Shown piece after piece: positions 6,239 through 15,051 of a stretch of DNA of 33,893 nt. The notes beneath the pieces were generated by a model. The model was not told the origin of the DNA. It ran no database searches and saw only the letters and a program-made list of their open reading frames with translations. The stretch's first letter is position 1; every line of letters starts with the position of its first letter. Made by a program: the position numbers and the translations under genes. Origin of the DNA: Candidatus Peribacteraceae bacterium (GTDB lineage Bacteria > Patescibacteriota > Gracilibacteria > Peribacterales > Peribacteraceae); NCBI GenBank assembly GCA_028699155.1, contig JAQVVD010000015.1, positions 1 through 33,893 of the forward strand, given 5' to 3'.

Positions 6239-8509
6239 ATGCCAACCATGCGCCTCGTGAAAGTGGCCAAAGCATTGGGTATGACAGGACAGCAGCTCCG
6301 CCATGAGCTGGAGTCCGTCGATTTCGGCGTCAAGGCGACCGACAGGGAAATCCCCGATGGCCTGGCGCAGGGCATCATCCGTTTCATTGCGCGCAAACAC
6401 GGGATAGAGGTGGATATGGAATCCCTGGGGTTCTCCGACGAGGGGCAGCACGAACAATCGCCTGTTGCCAGAGAGGCTGTGGCATCCTCGGAGAAGGACG
6501 AGGTGCAGGCGGCGCGCCCGGAGGAGGAGAGCATGTCTTCCGAGGGGCTCAAGGTGCTGCGCAAGCTCACGCTGGAGAATGTATCGCAAGATGCGATTGC
6601 GGAGGAGAAGCGCAAACTCGATCAGGGGACTCCCTCCGGCAAGAAAGAGCGGGAAGAGGTGCAGCAGGAGGAGCGTGCAGCGGCGCGCGCTCTCCAGCAG
6701 AAGAAAGCGGAGACCGCCGTGCAACAGCAAATCAAGCACAAGGAGGGAAAGATCTCTCTCCCCGACCAGCTCACCGTCAAAGAGTTTGCGGAGAAGGCGG
6801 GTGTCCAGATCCCGAAAGTCATTCAGGCACTCATGAAGAACGGCGTCATGGCGACTATCAACCAAACGATCGATTTCGATACTGCCGCCATTGTCGCCGC
6901 GGAGCTCAATGTGGAGGCGGAGCGTGAGGAAGCCCAGGTGGATGTGGAGCATCTGATGAGCCGTAATCTGGAGGAGCTCCTGAAGGATGAGAAGTCCAAT
7001 CTCCAGCCGCGTCCTCCCGTCGTGGTTGTCATGGGGCATGTGGATCATGGGAAAACATCCATTCTCGATGTGGTGCGCACAACGAACGTTGCCGCCGGAG
7101 AGGCTGGTGGCATTACGCAGCACATCGGTGCGTACCAAGTCGTGCATATCCCCAAGGGGACCAAGGACGAGCACCATATCACGTTCCTGGATACCCCCGG
7201 ACACGAAGCATTCACGGCTATGCGTGCCAGGGGCGCACAGGTGACGGATATTGTCATCATTGTCGTGGCCGCCGAGGAGGGAGTGAAACCTACGACAGTG
7301 GAGGCGATTAATCACGCCAAAGAGGCCGGGGTTCCCATCATTGTTGCCATGAACAAGATGGATAAGGAGGGGGCGGATCCCGATCGGGTGAAGGGAGAGT
7401 TGGCAGCTCAGGGGTTGCAGCCCGAAGATTGGGGCGGGTCTGTACCAGTCGTTCCCTGTTCTGCGAAGACGAAGAAGGGGATTGATGACCTGCTCGATCA
7501 GATCGTGCTGATTGCCGAGATGCAAGGGTTCTCTGCGAATCCTCATCGCAGCGCCGTTGCCACGGTCATCGAGAGCCACCTGGATCCTTCACTCGGCGCA
7601 CTTGCGACGGTCGTGGTGAATACCGGTACGCTGCACAGAGGAGATGCGTTCGTCTGCGGCGGGACCTATGGCAAGGTTCGTGCCATGATCAATGCGCAGG
7701 GCGAGCGGCTTGAGGAGGTGTTGCCGTCAGGCGCTGCGCGCATTTCCGGTTTTGGCGATGTGCCGATGGTCGGCGATATCTTCCAGGTTGTTCACTCGGA
7801 GCAGCAGGCCCGCACAATGGTGGAGGAAGTCCGGCGCATCAGTGCCTCTCGCCAGAAACGGAGCTTCGCGGATCTGGTCAGCCGCCTTTCCGAAGGGAAG
7901 CTCACACAGCTCAAAATCGTGCTCAAGGCGGATGCCCAGGGATCCCTTGAGGCTCTGCAGGATGCGCTGCGCAAGCTTGCCTCCGAGGAGGTGACGGTCA
8001 AAGTTATCCATGCGGCAGTCGGAACCGTATCAGAGAACGACATCATGATGGCTGCAGCCAGCGACGGCGTCGTCATCGGATTCCATGTGTCCGTGCCTGT
8101 CGCCGTGCATCAGACTGCAGAGCGCGAGGGGGTGGAAGTGCGGGAGTACGATGTGGTCTACACGCTCCTGGATGATGTGCAGGGTCTCCTCAAGGGATTG
8201 GTCGAGCCGGTGGAAGAGGAGAAAATCTACGGGCATCTGGAAGTCAAAGGAGTCTTCCTGACTAAGAAATCTGAGCAGATTATCGGGGGCAAGGTGACAG
8301 ATGGCTTGCTCAAGCGTTTGCCTTTCCGGCTCCTGCGCGAGGGCAAGGAGGTCGGTACTGGCCGCATTACATCGCTGCGGAAGGCCGAGAAGGATATCAA
8401 AGAAGCGAAGGAGGGGAGCGAGTGCGGCATGCGCGTAGAAACATCCGTTCCCGTTCAGGAAGGAGATGTTCTGGAGGTGTACCTCCGGGAACTCAAGAAG
8501 AAGGCTTAG
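6239..8509 (+). CDS. infB: Translation initiation factor IF-2
   Basis: Encodes 756 residues from ATG 6239; ATG 6248 ([11 protein letters not shown]) fits the usual IF2 N-terminus equally well, whereas the GTG at 6197 adds unrelated residues. IF2 is the GTPase that brings fMet-tRNA to the 30S subunit and promotes subunit joining. An N-terminal IF2N helical module is followed by a charged Lys/Glu/Gln linker and a second IF2N module ([15 protein letters not shown]). The G domain has G1 GHVDHGKT near residue 266, G3 DTPGHEAF, G4 NKMD and G5 SAK. Beta-barrel and C-terminal fMet-binding domains complete it ([20 protein letters not shown]). The initiator tRNA it acts on is encoded at 23327. It ends one base before the convergent gene on the other strand. 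Confidence 0.97.
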   Translation: MPTMRLVKVAKALGMTGQQLRHELESVDFGVKATDREIPDGLAQGIIRFIARKHGIEVDMESLGFSDEGQHEQSPVAREAVASSEKDEVQAARPEEESMSSEGLKVLRKLTLENVSQDAIAEEKRKLDQGTPSGKKEREEVQQEERAAARALQQKKAETAVQQQIKHKEGKISLPDQLTVKEFAEKAGVQIPKVIQALMKNGVMATINQTIDFDTAAIVAAELNVEAEREEAQVDVEHLMSRNLEELLKDEKSNLQPRPPVVVVMGHVDHGKTSILDVVRTTNVAAGEAGGITQHIGAYQVVHIPKGTKDEHHITFLDTPGHEAFTAMRARGAQVTDIVIIVVAAEEGVKPTTVEAINHAKEAGVPIIVAMNKMDKEGADPDRVKGELAAQGLQPEDWGGSVPVVPCSAKTKKGIDDLLDQIVLIAEMQGFSANPHRSAVATVIESHLDPSLGALATVVVNTGTLHRGDAFVCGGTYGKVRAMINAQGERLEEVLPSGAARISGFGDVPMVGDIFQVVHSEQQARTMVEEVRRISASRQKRSFADLVSRLSEGKLTQLKIVLKADAQGSLEALQDALRKLASEEVTVKVIHAAVGTVSENDIMMAAASDGVVIGFHVSVPVAVHQTAEREGVEVREYDVVYTLLDDVQGLLKGLVEPVEEEKIYGHLEVKGVFLTKKSEQIIGGKVTDGLLKRLPFRLLREGKEVGTGRITSLRKAEKDIKEAKEGSECGMRVETSVPVQEGDVLEVYLRELKKKA

Positions 8510-8510
8510 C

Positions 8511-9755
8511 CTAGATTGCACGCGGCGTAGTCCCCGCCGGGGGCGGCGGCGCTGGCTGCGGTGGCATGGCAGCGGGTGGCAACTCCTGCGGGCCGCTGAG
8601 GTTCTCGAAGTACTGCCGCGTCGCTTCCTGCGCGCCGCTGTCGCTCACCTGCAGGAATATCCTGCAGAGGTGCATGCGTTCTTCCCGCTGCATGCCCCTG
8701 AATTGCCTGTGTGCGGTGATCTGGTCATTTCCTGCTATGTCCTGCAGGAACTGTGTTTCTGCTTCATTCTGTTCCTCCGGCGTTTTCTTCTTGTTTCTGA
8801 GCGTTCTCTCCATCTGCCTGAACATGCGTTTGCCCGCAGGCGACATCAGGTTCGACGTAAGTTCCCTCCAGCCCAGCGGATCGGTGCGGAAGTACTCTGC
8901 TTCGATCTTCCTGTGCTGCGGTCCCATGCTGACTTCGAACGCGGCAATACGTTCCCGCAGCGTCGTGCACTGGTCCACGATCTTCGCCACTTTCCCCTTC
9001 GGGAAGCCGTTTGCCAGCAGGTACGCTGCGCCGGCGTACGCTGCGGTGGTGTACCCGAGTTTGAATTTGTTTGCGATGAACGAGAAGAGCGCCAGCGCGC
9101 TCACGGCTACCAGCCCGACCGCCCTCGCCGCGATGCCCGTCTTCGACCAGCCTTTCGGCGTCGCCTGTTGCCTGATCTCCAGCTCTTTCTTGGCGATGGG
9201 ATCCATCTCCATGATGGCGATCAGCGTCGCTTTGAGATGCTGCAGGAATGCCTGTTGCTGCGGAGTTGCGATCGTGATGAGTTGCTCCAGTTCCTGCACG
9301 TGTTCATTCACTCTCCCCGTCCAGATTCGATCTTTCCCCTGGTACTTCATGAGGAGTTTGGAGGTGGGTATCCCTTTCTTGGGTTTGCCGAATTCAAAGA
9401 GAGCCAGCATCTCCTGTAGTTTCTTATTGATTGCGGGGTCGAACGTGCCTTCTACTTTGGCGTATTCCTCTTCCAGTGCGCGTTTCTCCTCCGGGGAGAG
9501 CAGAAAGAGTTCCAGCCGTGCTGTCACGAGTTCGCTGTAACGCTCGTACCATTCCGTTCCCAGCACGCTCGCGCCTTGCCTGAGGTCCGGCAGCGTTTCT
9601 ACGAGGCTGCTCTTGCCGGCCATCGTTGTGAGTTCGACCTCCAGCCTCGCTGTCTTCCTGCGCAGCCACTCGCGGTACTCCGGGCTCTCCGGGTTCGGTG
9701 GCGCCTCCTGTTCGCGTTCTGGCGGGACCTGCCGCTGTTGTTCTGGTGTTCGCAT
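8511..9755 (-). CDS. Helical membrane-associated protein, partner of the VirB6-like gene
   Basis: Encodes 414 residues and lies 18 bases downstream of the VirB6-like gene, so the two form an operon. The first half is charged and helical (EEKRALEEEYAKVEG, NEHVQELEQLITI). Two weakly hydrophobic segments near the middle (around GIAARAVGLVAVSALALFSF and GYTTAAYAGAAYLLANGF) could form a hairpin in the membrane. The second half is again charged and helical, and the end is a proline-rich tail (PPAAMPPQPAPPPPAG). No enzyme motif is visible. Tightly paired lineage-specific genes beside a VirB6-like protein suggest a secretion or conjugation role, but that is inference only. It converges on infB with one base between the stop codons. 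Confidence 0.6.
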   Translation of the reverse strand: MRTPEQQRQVPPEREQEAPPNPESPEYREWLRRKTARLEVELTTMAGKSSLVETLPDLRQGASVLGTEWYERYSELVTARLELFLLSPEEKRALEEEYAKVEGTFDPAINKKLQEMLALFEFGKPKKGIPTSKLLMKYQGKDRIWTGRVNEHVQELEQLITIATPQQQAFLQHLKATLIAIMEMDPIAKKELEIRQQATPKGWSKTGIAARAVGLVAVSALALFSFIANKFKLGYTTAAYAGAAYLLANGFPKGKVAKIVDQCTTLRERIAAFEVSMGPQHRKIEAEYFRTDPLGWRELTSNLMSPAGKRMFRQMERTLRNKKKTPEEQNEAETQFLQDIAGNDQITAHRQFRGMQREERMHLCRIFLQVSDSGAQEATRQYFENLSGPQELPPAAMPPQPAPPPPAGTTPRAI

Positions 9756-9773
9756 GGTACGCGTTTGTTCTGT

Positions 9774-11573
9774 TTACGTGTTCCTCCTCTCCGCATCTAT
9801 CTCATCTGCCTTGCGCAGGATGACGTCAATGTGCGTGTTCCCTACTTTTCCATCCTGATCCATTGCTGCCCGGACTGCGCTGTTTTGGGAGTGGATCACG
9901 TCGCGCATGCGTTCGGGGCTATTCCTCATTTCTACCGAGAGTTCCCGCAGCGCACTTGTCACGTCCCTGCCTCCCCTCATTCCCTCTGCGATCTTTTCCA
10001 GGATGCGTGTTTGCCTCGTTGCAATCGCATCTGCTTCCGGGCTGCCTCCTCCGCGCAGGTTCTCGCTCATATTCTGGAAACTCAGCTTCCTGTTGCGGAT
10101 CGCGATGTTCGGGTTCCTCAGGAATCCTTCCGGCAGCGGGCTTGCGCTCATGATGGATTCGTACTGTCTCGTGCCGCCCTGCGTCTCTACCGGTATGAAC
10201 GGAAGCGCCAACGGCACCTTGAGCGCAAATTTACCCCAGTTCTGTCCTACGCTCTGAATGGCGCCTGCAGCACGGGCGTAGATGCTGCCCATCTTGCTGA
10301 TTGCGGCGAAGACGCCCACCCACATCACGATGACGGCCACGAAGCTCCAGAGCAGTTGCCACAGGTTCCTGATGCTGCTAATGAGCATTCCCTGGTCATT
10401 GCAGAGGTACGTCCCGTACGGACCGTTTTGCGGACATGCGATTCCGCTCACGCTATTGAGCATGATGAATCCGACTGCGAGGGGGATCGCAATAGCTGCA
10501 GGCAGGAACGCAGCTTTCACGAAGTGTTTGAAGATGCCCATGGTATCCGCCTCACCCATTTTGTCTCCCATGACGAAGCCGACGAACATGAAGGGCATGA
10601 ACGCGACTGTGAGCCAGATAATCGGGATTCGTATGAGGAATACCACTGCCATTGCAACGAGGGGCAGCAGTGCTGCGACTGTGTAGAAGAGGATGAACAT
10701 GAACTGTACGATAAACGTGCCAAGTTGCTCCAGGCTTGCCCACGTGCCGTCCGCAGGTCCCGGCGCACTCAGCACTTTCCCTGCCTGCACGATGCGTACG
10801 TGGTTGACGTAGAGTCCGTGCAGCATGGCGAGTCCCGTATTGAATTCTTCGTCGTACGGCGCAAGCCTGATGCAGACGAGGTTGCTGATTTTCACGTAGT
10901 TGGGATTGTTGCCTGCCTCTGCGATGTTCACGCACTCTGCTGCGAGTCTATTATCTTCCGCATCGCTGCGCCTTGCCGTTGGGAAGAGCCATGTTTCTGC
11001 AATGTACTGACAATCTGTGCTGTTGCCGTTGGCATCTTCTGTCCTGCACTGTGTTCCGATGGCCTGCGGCAGGGAGTAGATCGTTGCAGCGAGCACGTGT
11101 GCGGTATCCAGAATGACGCGTGGGAAGAACCACGAGAAGTTCACGAGGATGACCGCAAGGATGAATTTGGCTACGTGCGTCTTCATGAATTCGCCGCCCT
11201 GGGTAGGAACGATCACGGCGTAGAGCCCGACGAATACGAGCATGAATGCCAGAATGACATTCGTGAGGTTCCGTGAAAGTTGCCAGATGCTCAGAAGGGC
11301 GCCGGTTCCTTGCGTGCCTCCATTGACCGTGAAGATGAATTCAGGATCCAGGAGCGCTGAACACACATTAATTGTTGCGTAGATGAGGAACATTGCGAAG
11401 TCGAAGAAGATCGCTGACTTCTTGAGGAACTGCGTGAGATCCAGATCACCGGAGCCTGCTGTTACACCTTGCGCCTGGGCAAATTCAGTCATCACGCTGT
11501 TGTCCCCCAGGATGTACCAGAGGAGAAAGAATCCGCACAGAGCACCGAAGAGGAGTTTTCTGTTTGAAGGCAT
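9774..11573 (-). CDS. VirB6/TrbL-like polytopic inner-membrane protein
   Basis: Encodes 599 residues. The N-terminal about 450 residues contain eight or nine hydrophobic segments (around LLFGALCGFFLLWYI, AMFLIYATINVCSALL, VILAFMLVFVGLYAVIV, FILAVILVNFSWFF, FIVQFMFILFYTVAALLPLV, WLTVAFMPFMFVGFVMG, FLPAAIAIPLAVGFIML, LLWSFVAVIVMWVGVF). Between them are soluble loops with paired cysteines (QCRTEDANGNSTDC; IACPQNG...YLC), likely outside. The last about 150 residues are charged and cytoplasmic. This layout fits the VirB6/TrbL family, the channel component of type IV secretion and conjugation systems, which are common in CPR genomes. No VirB4 ATPase or other component is in the window, so this is a membrane-topology call. 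It has a good promoter at 11581-11609 and heads an operon with the 414-residue gene. Confidence 0.6.
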   Translation of the reverse strand: MPSNRKLLFGALCGFFLLWYILGDNSVMTEFAQAQGVTAGSGDLDLTQFLKKSAIFFDFAMFLIYATINVCSALLDPEFIFTVNGGTQGTGALLSIWQLSRNLTNVILAFMLVFVGLYAVIVPTQGGEFMKTHVAKFILAVILVNFSWFFPRVILDTAHVLAATIYSLPQAIGTQCRTEDANGNSTDCQYIAETWLFPTARRSDAEDNRLAAECVNIAEAGNNPNYVKISNLVCIRLAPYDEEFNTGLAMLHGLYVNHVRIVQAGKVLSAPGPADGTWASLEQLGTFIVQFMFILFYTVAALLPLVAMAVVFLIRIPIIWLTVAFMPFMFVGFVMGDKMGEADTMGIFKHFVKAAFLPAAIAIPLAVGFIMLNSVSGIACPQNGPYGTYLCNDQGMLISSIRNLWQLLWSFVAVIVMWVGVFAAISKMGSIYARAAGAIQSVGQNWGKFALKVPLALPFIPVETQGGTRQYESIMSASPLPEGFLRNPNIAIRNRKLSFQNMSENLRGGGSPEADAIATRQTRILEKIAEGMRGGRDVTSALRELSVEMRNSPERMRDVIHSQNSAVRAAMDQDGKVGNTHIDVILRKADEIDAERRNT

Positions 11574-11580
11574 TCAGAGA

Positions 11581-11609
11581 AGTATAGCAGAATTTCATAG
11601 GAGACGCAA
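11581..11609 (-). promoter_or_regulatory. Promoter of the VirB6-like operon, leaderless arrangement
   Basis: On the minus strand TTGCGT (11609-11604), a 17-base spacer and TATACT (11586-11581) form a good promoter. TGC directly before the hexamer makes it an extended -10. Seven bases separate the -10 from the ATG at 11573, so the mRNA should begin at the start codon. Confidence 0.65.
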
Positions 11610-11762
11610 CTGTCCTCTTCGCTCCGTAAAGCGATACTGCTCTCGTTCAATAAATGTATTCCAGAACATAAAAACTGTTCAATTGTGAGTATAAATTGTA
11701 CTCAATATGAGTAATATATTTAGAGAGTATTTCATATTTATGTTTTCAATAAGCCATTTTTA

Positions 11763-11795
11763 TTGATCAAAAAAAGTGATCTATAATATGATCAA
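11763..11795 (+). promoter_or_regulatory. Triple-GATC dyad over the regulator's -10 box
   Basis: TTGATCA (11763-11769) and TGATCAA (11789-11795) are perfect inverted arms around a central GATC (11778-11781), so three GATC sites lie 12-13 bases apart. TATAAT sits at 11782-11787 inside the dyad. Such an arrangement suggests an operator for autoregulation by the adjacent winged-helix protein. The predicted transcript would have a leader of about 70 bases to the ATG at 11865. Confidence 0.5.
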
Positions 11796-11864
11796 TTTTC
11801 TTGCACTTACGCTATTGATTTGAGTACAGTTTGTGTACGCCGCAGTTCCCCCTTTCATGCGAGC

Positions 11865-12452
11865 ATGTCTTCCACTGTCTTAAAAGCACTGTTTAGCTCA
11901 CAGACGAGAGTGAAACTTCTCTCTACGTTCCTGCTCCATCCGGAGCAGGAGTACTTTATCCGTGAGCTGACGAGGCTCCTGAATGAACAGATCAACTCCA
12001 TCCGAAGGGAGCTGGAGAACCTGCGTAGGATTGGCCTGGTCAAGGCGCGCCATCGTAACCGCAAGAAGTACTACCGCGTGGATTCGGAATTCGTTCTCTA
12101 CAGCGAGCTCAAGAGCATTTTCGCCAAGGAGATCCAGGCGGACAGCCCGATCGTTGCCAGCTTAAAGAAACTGTCTTCCGTTAAGCTGGTGCTGCTCGCT
12201 GGTATTTTCGTCGGAACGGAGAGCAAGGTAGATCTCCTTGTTGTGGGTGATGTGAAGAAGGAGATGCTCGAGGCATTGCTCCTGCAGGACCCGACTCTCA
12301 AGAACGTGAAGTACTCCATTTTCACGGAGGGGGACTTCCTCTACCGCCTGAGCCTGCGAGACCGTTTCATCTCGGAAATCCTCAATGATCCGCGCCACCT
12401 CCTTGTCATCAACACGCTTCAGCAGGAGATTGATGAGGCCGTGAAGCGTTGA
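11865..12452 (+). CDS. Winged-helix regulator fused to a degenerate nucleotidyltransferase fold
   Basis: Encodes 195 residues from ATG 11865; a TTG at 11820 would add 15 residues without visible homology. Residues about 1-85 form an ArsR-like winged helix (LFSSQTRVKLLSTFLLHPEQ, then FIRELTRLLNEQINSIRRELENL as the helix-turn-helix, and a basic wing RHRNRKKYYRV). Residues about 100-195 resemble a minimal nucleotidyltransferase domain: SVKLVLLAGIFVGTESKVDLLVVGDV corresponds to the usual G-S...S-D-x-D-L-L-V-V-G strand. The first metal-binding Asp is replaced by Lys (SKVD) and the Gly-Ser loop is altered, so catalysis is doubtful and the domain may only bind a ligand. The GATC dyad upstream is a likely operator. 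Its divergent position suggests it may also control the VirB6-like operon. Confidence 0.75.
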   Translation: MSSTVLKALFSSQTRVKLLSTFLLHPEQEYFIRELTRLLNEQINSIRRELENLRRIGLVKARHRNRKKYYRVDSEFVLYSELKSIFAKEIQADSPIVASLKKLSSVKLVLLAGIFVGTESKVDLLVVGDVKKEMLEALLLQDPTLKNVKYSIFTEGDFLYRLSLRDRFISEILNDPRHLLVINTLQQEIDEAVKR

Positions 12453-12512
12453 AAACTCCCGTTTTTTCCTTTACTTCCGTGCGGGTGAGCCGCTAGTCTT
12501 TCGCACGTCTCT

Positions 12513-12965
12513 ATGGCGTCAGTGCTCCTCCAGAAGCAGGCGGTTCCCTTTGTAAAGCAGCGGCCGGATATCCGGCCGGGATTCACTGTTCGCGTGCATG
12601 AGCGCATCCAGGAGGGCGGCAAAGAGCGCATCCAGGTATTCGAGGGACTGGTGATTAACGTGCACAAAGGCGCGTTCCCCACAGATTGCACCATTACAGT
12701 ACGTCGCATTGTTTCCGGTGTGGGAGTGGAAAAGATCTTCTCGCTCCATTCTCCGCAGGTGGAGAAGATCATGGTGAAGAAGGTGGCGAAAGTTCGTCGC
12801 GCAAAGCTGTTCTTCCTCCGCGGACGCCGCGGCAAGTCCGCACGCTTAAGCGAGCGCTTTACGACGGCGGATGAGTTCTCCATCGCCGCAGCCCAGAGCG
12901 AGAAGAACGAGGTGGAAGAGGTACAGGAAGAAAAAGAAACAAAGGCGGATGACAAGAAGGAGTAG
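12513..12965 (+). CDS. rplS: 50S ribosomal protein L19
   Basis: Encodes 150 residues. L19 sits at the 30S-50S interface. The conserved core spans about residues 15-115: [48 protein letters not shown] and [20 protein letters not shown]. Typical L19 is about 115 residues; here an acidic and Lys-rich tail of some 35 residues ([18 protein letters not shown]) is added, a low-complexity extension also seen in other proteins of this window. It follows the regulator after 60 bases; a TAGTCT box at about 12495 may give it its own short-leader promoter. The usual rplS neighbours (rimM, trmD) are absent. Confidence 0.96.
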   Translation: MASVLLQKQAVPFVKQRPDIRPGFTVRVHERIQEGGKERIQVFEGLVINVHKGAFPTDCTITVRRIVSGVGVEKIFSLHSPQVEKIMVKKVAKVRRAKLFFLRGRRGKSARLSERFTTADEFSIAAAQSEKNEVEEVQEEKETKADDKKE

Positions 12966-12973
12966 AAACGCGC

Positions 12974-12979
12974 TATAGT
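12974..12979 (+). promoter_or_regulatory. -10 box of csaB-like gene, leaderless arrangement
   Basis: TATAGT lies 7 bases before the GTG at 12987. No Shine-Dalgarno sequence is present. A weak -35 (TGACAA, 12950-12955) lies 18 bases upstream within the end of rplS. Confidence 0.5.
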
Positions 12980-12986
12980 ACGTCCT

Positions 12987-13940
12987 GTGCAGTACGTTCT
13001 CATAGGAAATTATGGCGTTGGCAATCTTGGCGATGAGGCTCTGCGAGAGTATTTCCTTACGCAGTTTCCGGACGTGCATTGGAACGTTCTTTCCGCGCAC
13101 TCACGCGGAGATGAATTGCCTAGGCTCCCTGCGGGGATTCGCTCCTTCTTCACTCCATGGTGGAAGACGCTGCATGCGATCAGGCGGTCAGACGGCGTTG
13201 TGTTCGGAGGGGGAAGCCTGTTTACCGATACAGAATCTTCCTACGCATGTTTCCTCTGGTGGTGGCATGTATTGGTCGCATGTCTTCTTCAAAAGAAGAT
13301 AGCTCTTGCTTTTCAGGGGATAGGGCCTTTTCGTACGAGGAGAGGAGAGTGGTTCGCACGCTCGGCATGCAGGATGGCATCCCACGTTTCCGTGCGGGAT
13401 TCCCTCTCGCGCGAACGGCTGGAACATTGGAAGTTGAATACAGAAGTTATACAAACTTTCGATCCTGTTTTTTCTTTAATTGATAATGAAAAGAAGTATT
13501 TAAGTTCAAAAAATGTATTCGTCATAGTGCCACGAAAAAATTCATCTGCAACCTTCCAGAATCGCGCCCGCGAATTGCTGGATTCCCGGGCATGGGATGA
13601 GGTGCGCATCCTCTCCATGCAACCCGATGATCCGGAGGAGTGCGTACTCTGTGCGCAGCTCACTACGCATGCTGCGAATGTGAGGGTCGTGCCGGTACGC
13701 CTCCTCCCGGAACTCGCGATGCACATTGCTGCGGGAACGACGATTCTCACGCAGCGCTATCACGCAGCACTCGCCGCACTCGCGCTCGGTAAAGCGTTCG
13801 AGGCGCTCGCGCAGGAGGAGGGCGATAAACTTTCGGAGCTGACCAAGTATCAAGGGCATTCGCAGCAGTGCCTGCGTCTTGTGCGCGACGGAGAGGCGGC
13901 TCTGAGGGGATGGTTGGAGAGGAGATCTTCTTCCTGCTAA
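12987..13940 (+). CDS. csaB: CsaB-like polysaccharide pyruvyl transferase
   Basis: Encodes 317 residues with a GTG start, supported by the -10 box 7 bases before it. The family transfers pyruvate from phosphoenolpyruvate to cell-wall polysaccharide; CsaB-type modification creates the ligand for SLH domains. Visible features: the N-terminal nucleotide-binding-like loop GNYGVGNLGDEAL, DGVVFGGGSLFTD, FQGIGPF, VSVRDSLSRERL, and the C-terminal RYHAALAALALGKAFEAL with the conserved R-x-H. The length is a little short of typical CsaB (about 360). The stretch 13430-13560, the inter-domain linker, is much more AT-rich than the rest. An SLH-domain protein is encoded at 25877-27169, which supports the role. 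Functional assignment beyond the family is inference. Confidence 0.85.
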   Translation: MQYVLIGNYGVGNLGDEALREYFLTQFPDVHWNVLSAHSRGDELPRLPAGIRSFFTPWWKTLHAIRRSDGVVFGGGSLFTDTESSYACFLWWWHVLVACLLQKKIALAFQGIGPFRTRRGEWFARSACRMASHVSVRDSLSRERLEHWKLNTEVIQTFDPVFSLIDNEKKYLSSKNVFVIVPRKNSSATFQNRARELLDSRAWDEVRILSMQPDDPEECVLCAQLTTHAANVRVVPVRLLPELAMHIAAGTTILTQRYHAALAALALGKAFEALAQEEGDKLSELTKYQGHSQQCLRLVRDGEAALRGWLERRSSSC

Positions 13941-13968
13941 AGAGGCGCTTCTGCTTATGGCATTTCTT

Positions 13969-13977
13969 TGCTATAAT
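13969..13977 (+). promoter_or_regulatory. Extended -10 promoter of the three-gene operon, leaderless arrangement
   Basis: TG-C-TATAAT (13969-13977) is a perfect -10 hexamer with the extended TGN element. The ATG at 13986 follows after 8 bases. The purine run AGAGGA just before the ATG is too close to serve as a Shine-Dalgarno sequence. Confidence 0.65.
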
Positions 13978-13985
13978 ACAGAGGA

Positions 13986-14405
13986 ATGCATAATGCACTC
14001 TCCCTCACGGCGGACGAGCAGAAGCTCTTCGATGCGCTCCCCGATGGTCTCAAAGAAGGGTGGGTTATCACAGAGGAGCAGGGAACGTACTCGGATACGC
14101 CCAGGCATCGGATGATGCGGATGCAGCTCATGCATCTCCATGATCCTAAGATGCAGGAATTCCTCGGGAAGGCGAAAGCGACAGAAGGGGATGAAAAAGC
14201 CCTTGCAGCACTCGTTGCGCGTACGGATCTTTCCGATGTTTCAGACGGTGATCTGGCCGAACTCTTCTTCGTCCTGGGACCAGCGCCCCTGTCGGCGCTC
14301 ATCCTGTCGTTGCTCAGGGCAGTGAAGAGCGACGAAGATATCGACGATCTTGCTTCCTTGACGCTCATACGGAACTCGCTCCTCAGCGCTCTGCACCATT
14401 CCTGA
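13986..14405 (+). CDS. Unknown soluble protein, first gene of the giant-protein operon
   Basis: Encodes 139 residues. It opens with LTADEQKLFDALPDGLKEGW and is mostly helical and soluble. A more hydrophobic helix lies near residues 92-111 (LAELFFVLGPAPLSALILSL). No Cys-rich, nucleotide-binding or catalytic motif is visible, and I do not recognise the family. It has a strong extended -10 promoter placed at the start codon. The next gene starts 6 bases after its stop, so it is the first cistron of a 5.8-kb operon of three unknowns and is likely a partner or adaptor of the large proteins downstream. Confidence 0.7.
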   Translation: MHNALSLTADEQKLFDALPDGLKEGWVITEEQGTYSDTPRHRMMRMQLMHLHDPKMQEFLGKAKATEGDEKALAALVARTDLSDVSDGDLAELFFVLGPAPLSALILSLLRAVKSDEDIDDLASLTLIRNSLLSALHHS

Positions 14406-14411
14406 GATTCT

Positions 14412-15026
14412 ATGTCACCCGAAACAACCCTCGATCCTGTTACCGGCCCCAGTGGAGATGAGACGAAGATTGAGGCACCCCAATCGTTCATACCGACACC
14501 CGAGCGGCTCTCGCAGTACCTGGAGATGAACATTGCGGAAGTGGATGCTGCACTGCGGTCTGTCGAGGGAAGGGCGACTCTCTACAGTCGTATTGTCGAA
14601 CACGAAGAGGATCTTAGGCAGCTCTACCCCGATTTCAATTCGAACGGTTTGCGTGAACAATTGGATCTGATCGGCGATGTGTTACGCCAGAAGGAGGCGT
14701 ACATGAAAGACGTCTCATCTCCTGAGAAGAAGGGGCTCTTTCGGAGGGCGTGGGACCGCGTGAAGGGGTTTGCGAAACGGCATCCGATTGTAACGGCGCT
14801 TCTCGCGATTGCCGGCATTGCCGCCGCAGTTGCAGGAGGCTTCTACCTGACGGGGAATTGGGAGCTCCTGCTCACATCCACGGGACTTTCCAAGGTGTTT
14901 GGCAGCGTAGATGCTGCCGGCGAGATGATCACACCGACTCCGTACACTCCCATGGCGCCGGGCGCGGGGGAACTTCAGGTTCCTGTGCCTGCTGATCCGA
15001 TCCCCGGGGCGGAGATACCAATATAG
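14412..15026 (+). CDS. Unknown single-pass membrane protein, second gene of the operon
   Basis: Encodes 204 residues. The N-terminal 110 residues are charged and helical (ERLSQYLEMNIAEVDAALRS, EHEEDLRQLYPDF). A basic segment (RRAWDRVKGFAKRH) precedes one clear membrane helix at about residues 124-143 (IVTALLAIAGIAAAVAGGFY). The last 35 residues are Pro-rich (TPTPYTPMAPGAGE). By the positive-inside rule the N-terminal domain is cytoplasmic and the Pro-rich tail external. There is no signal peptide and no recognised domain. Spacing to the neighbours is 6 and 25 bases, so co-expression is likely. Confidence 0.7.
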   Translation: MSPETTLDPVTGPSGDETKIEAPQSFIPTPERLSQYLEMNIAEVDAALRSVEGRATLYSRIVEHEEDLRQLYPDFNSNGLREQLDLIGDVLRQKEAYMKDVSSPEKKGLFRRAWDRVKGFAKRHPIVTALLAIAGIAAAVAGGFYLTGNWELLLTSTGLSKVFGSVDAAGEMITPTPYTPMAPGAGELQVPVPADPIPGAEIPI

Positions 15027-15051
15027 ACCTACATTTTTCACATACATACCA

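Larger units (their letters stand above)
11574..11864. promoter_or_regulatory. AT-rich divergent promoter region
   Basis: About 290 bases separate the divergent VirB6-like and regulator genes. This is the most AT-rich stretch of the window (11640-11810). It contains the minus-strand promoter at 11581-11609, a dyad TGAGTA/TACTCA around 11686-11703 followed by a further TGAGTA at 11708, and the GATC-dyad promoter at 11763-11795. No protein or RNA gene is seen. Confidence 0.6.

Noticed and set aside
4978-6615. Long minus-strand open frame (545 codons) opposite the DHH and infB genes
   Set aside because: Shadow of GC-rich coding sequence; the plus strand carries diagnostic DHH and IF2 motifs in the same span.
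9576-11276. Long plus-strand open frame (566 codons) opposite the VirB6-like gene
   Set aside because: Cys/His/Arg-rich low-complexity translation typical of an antisense shadow; the minus frame gives coherent membrane helices, a promoter and operon structure.
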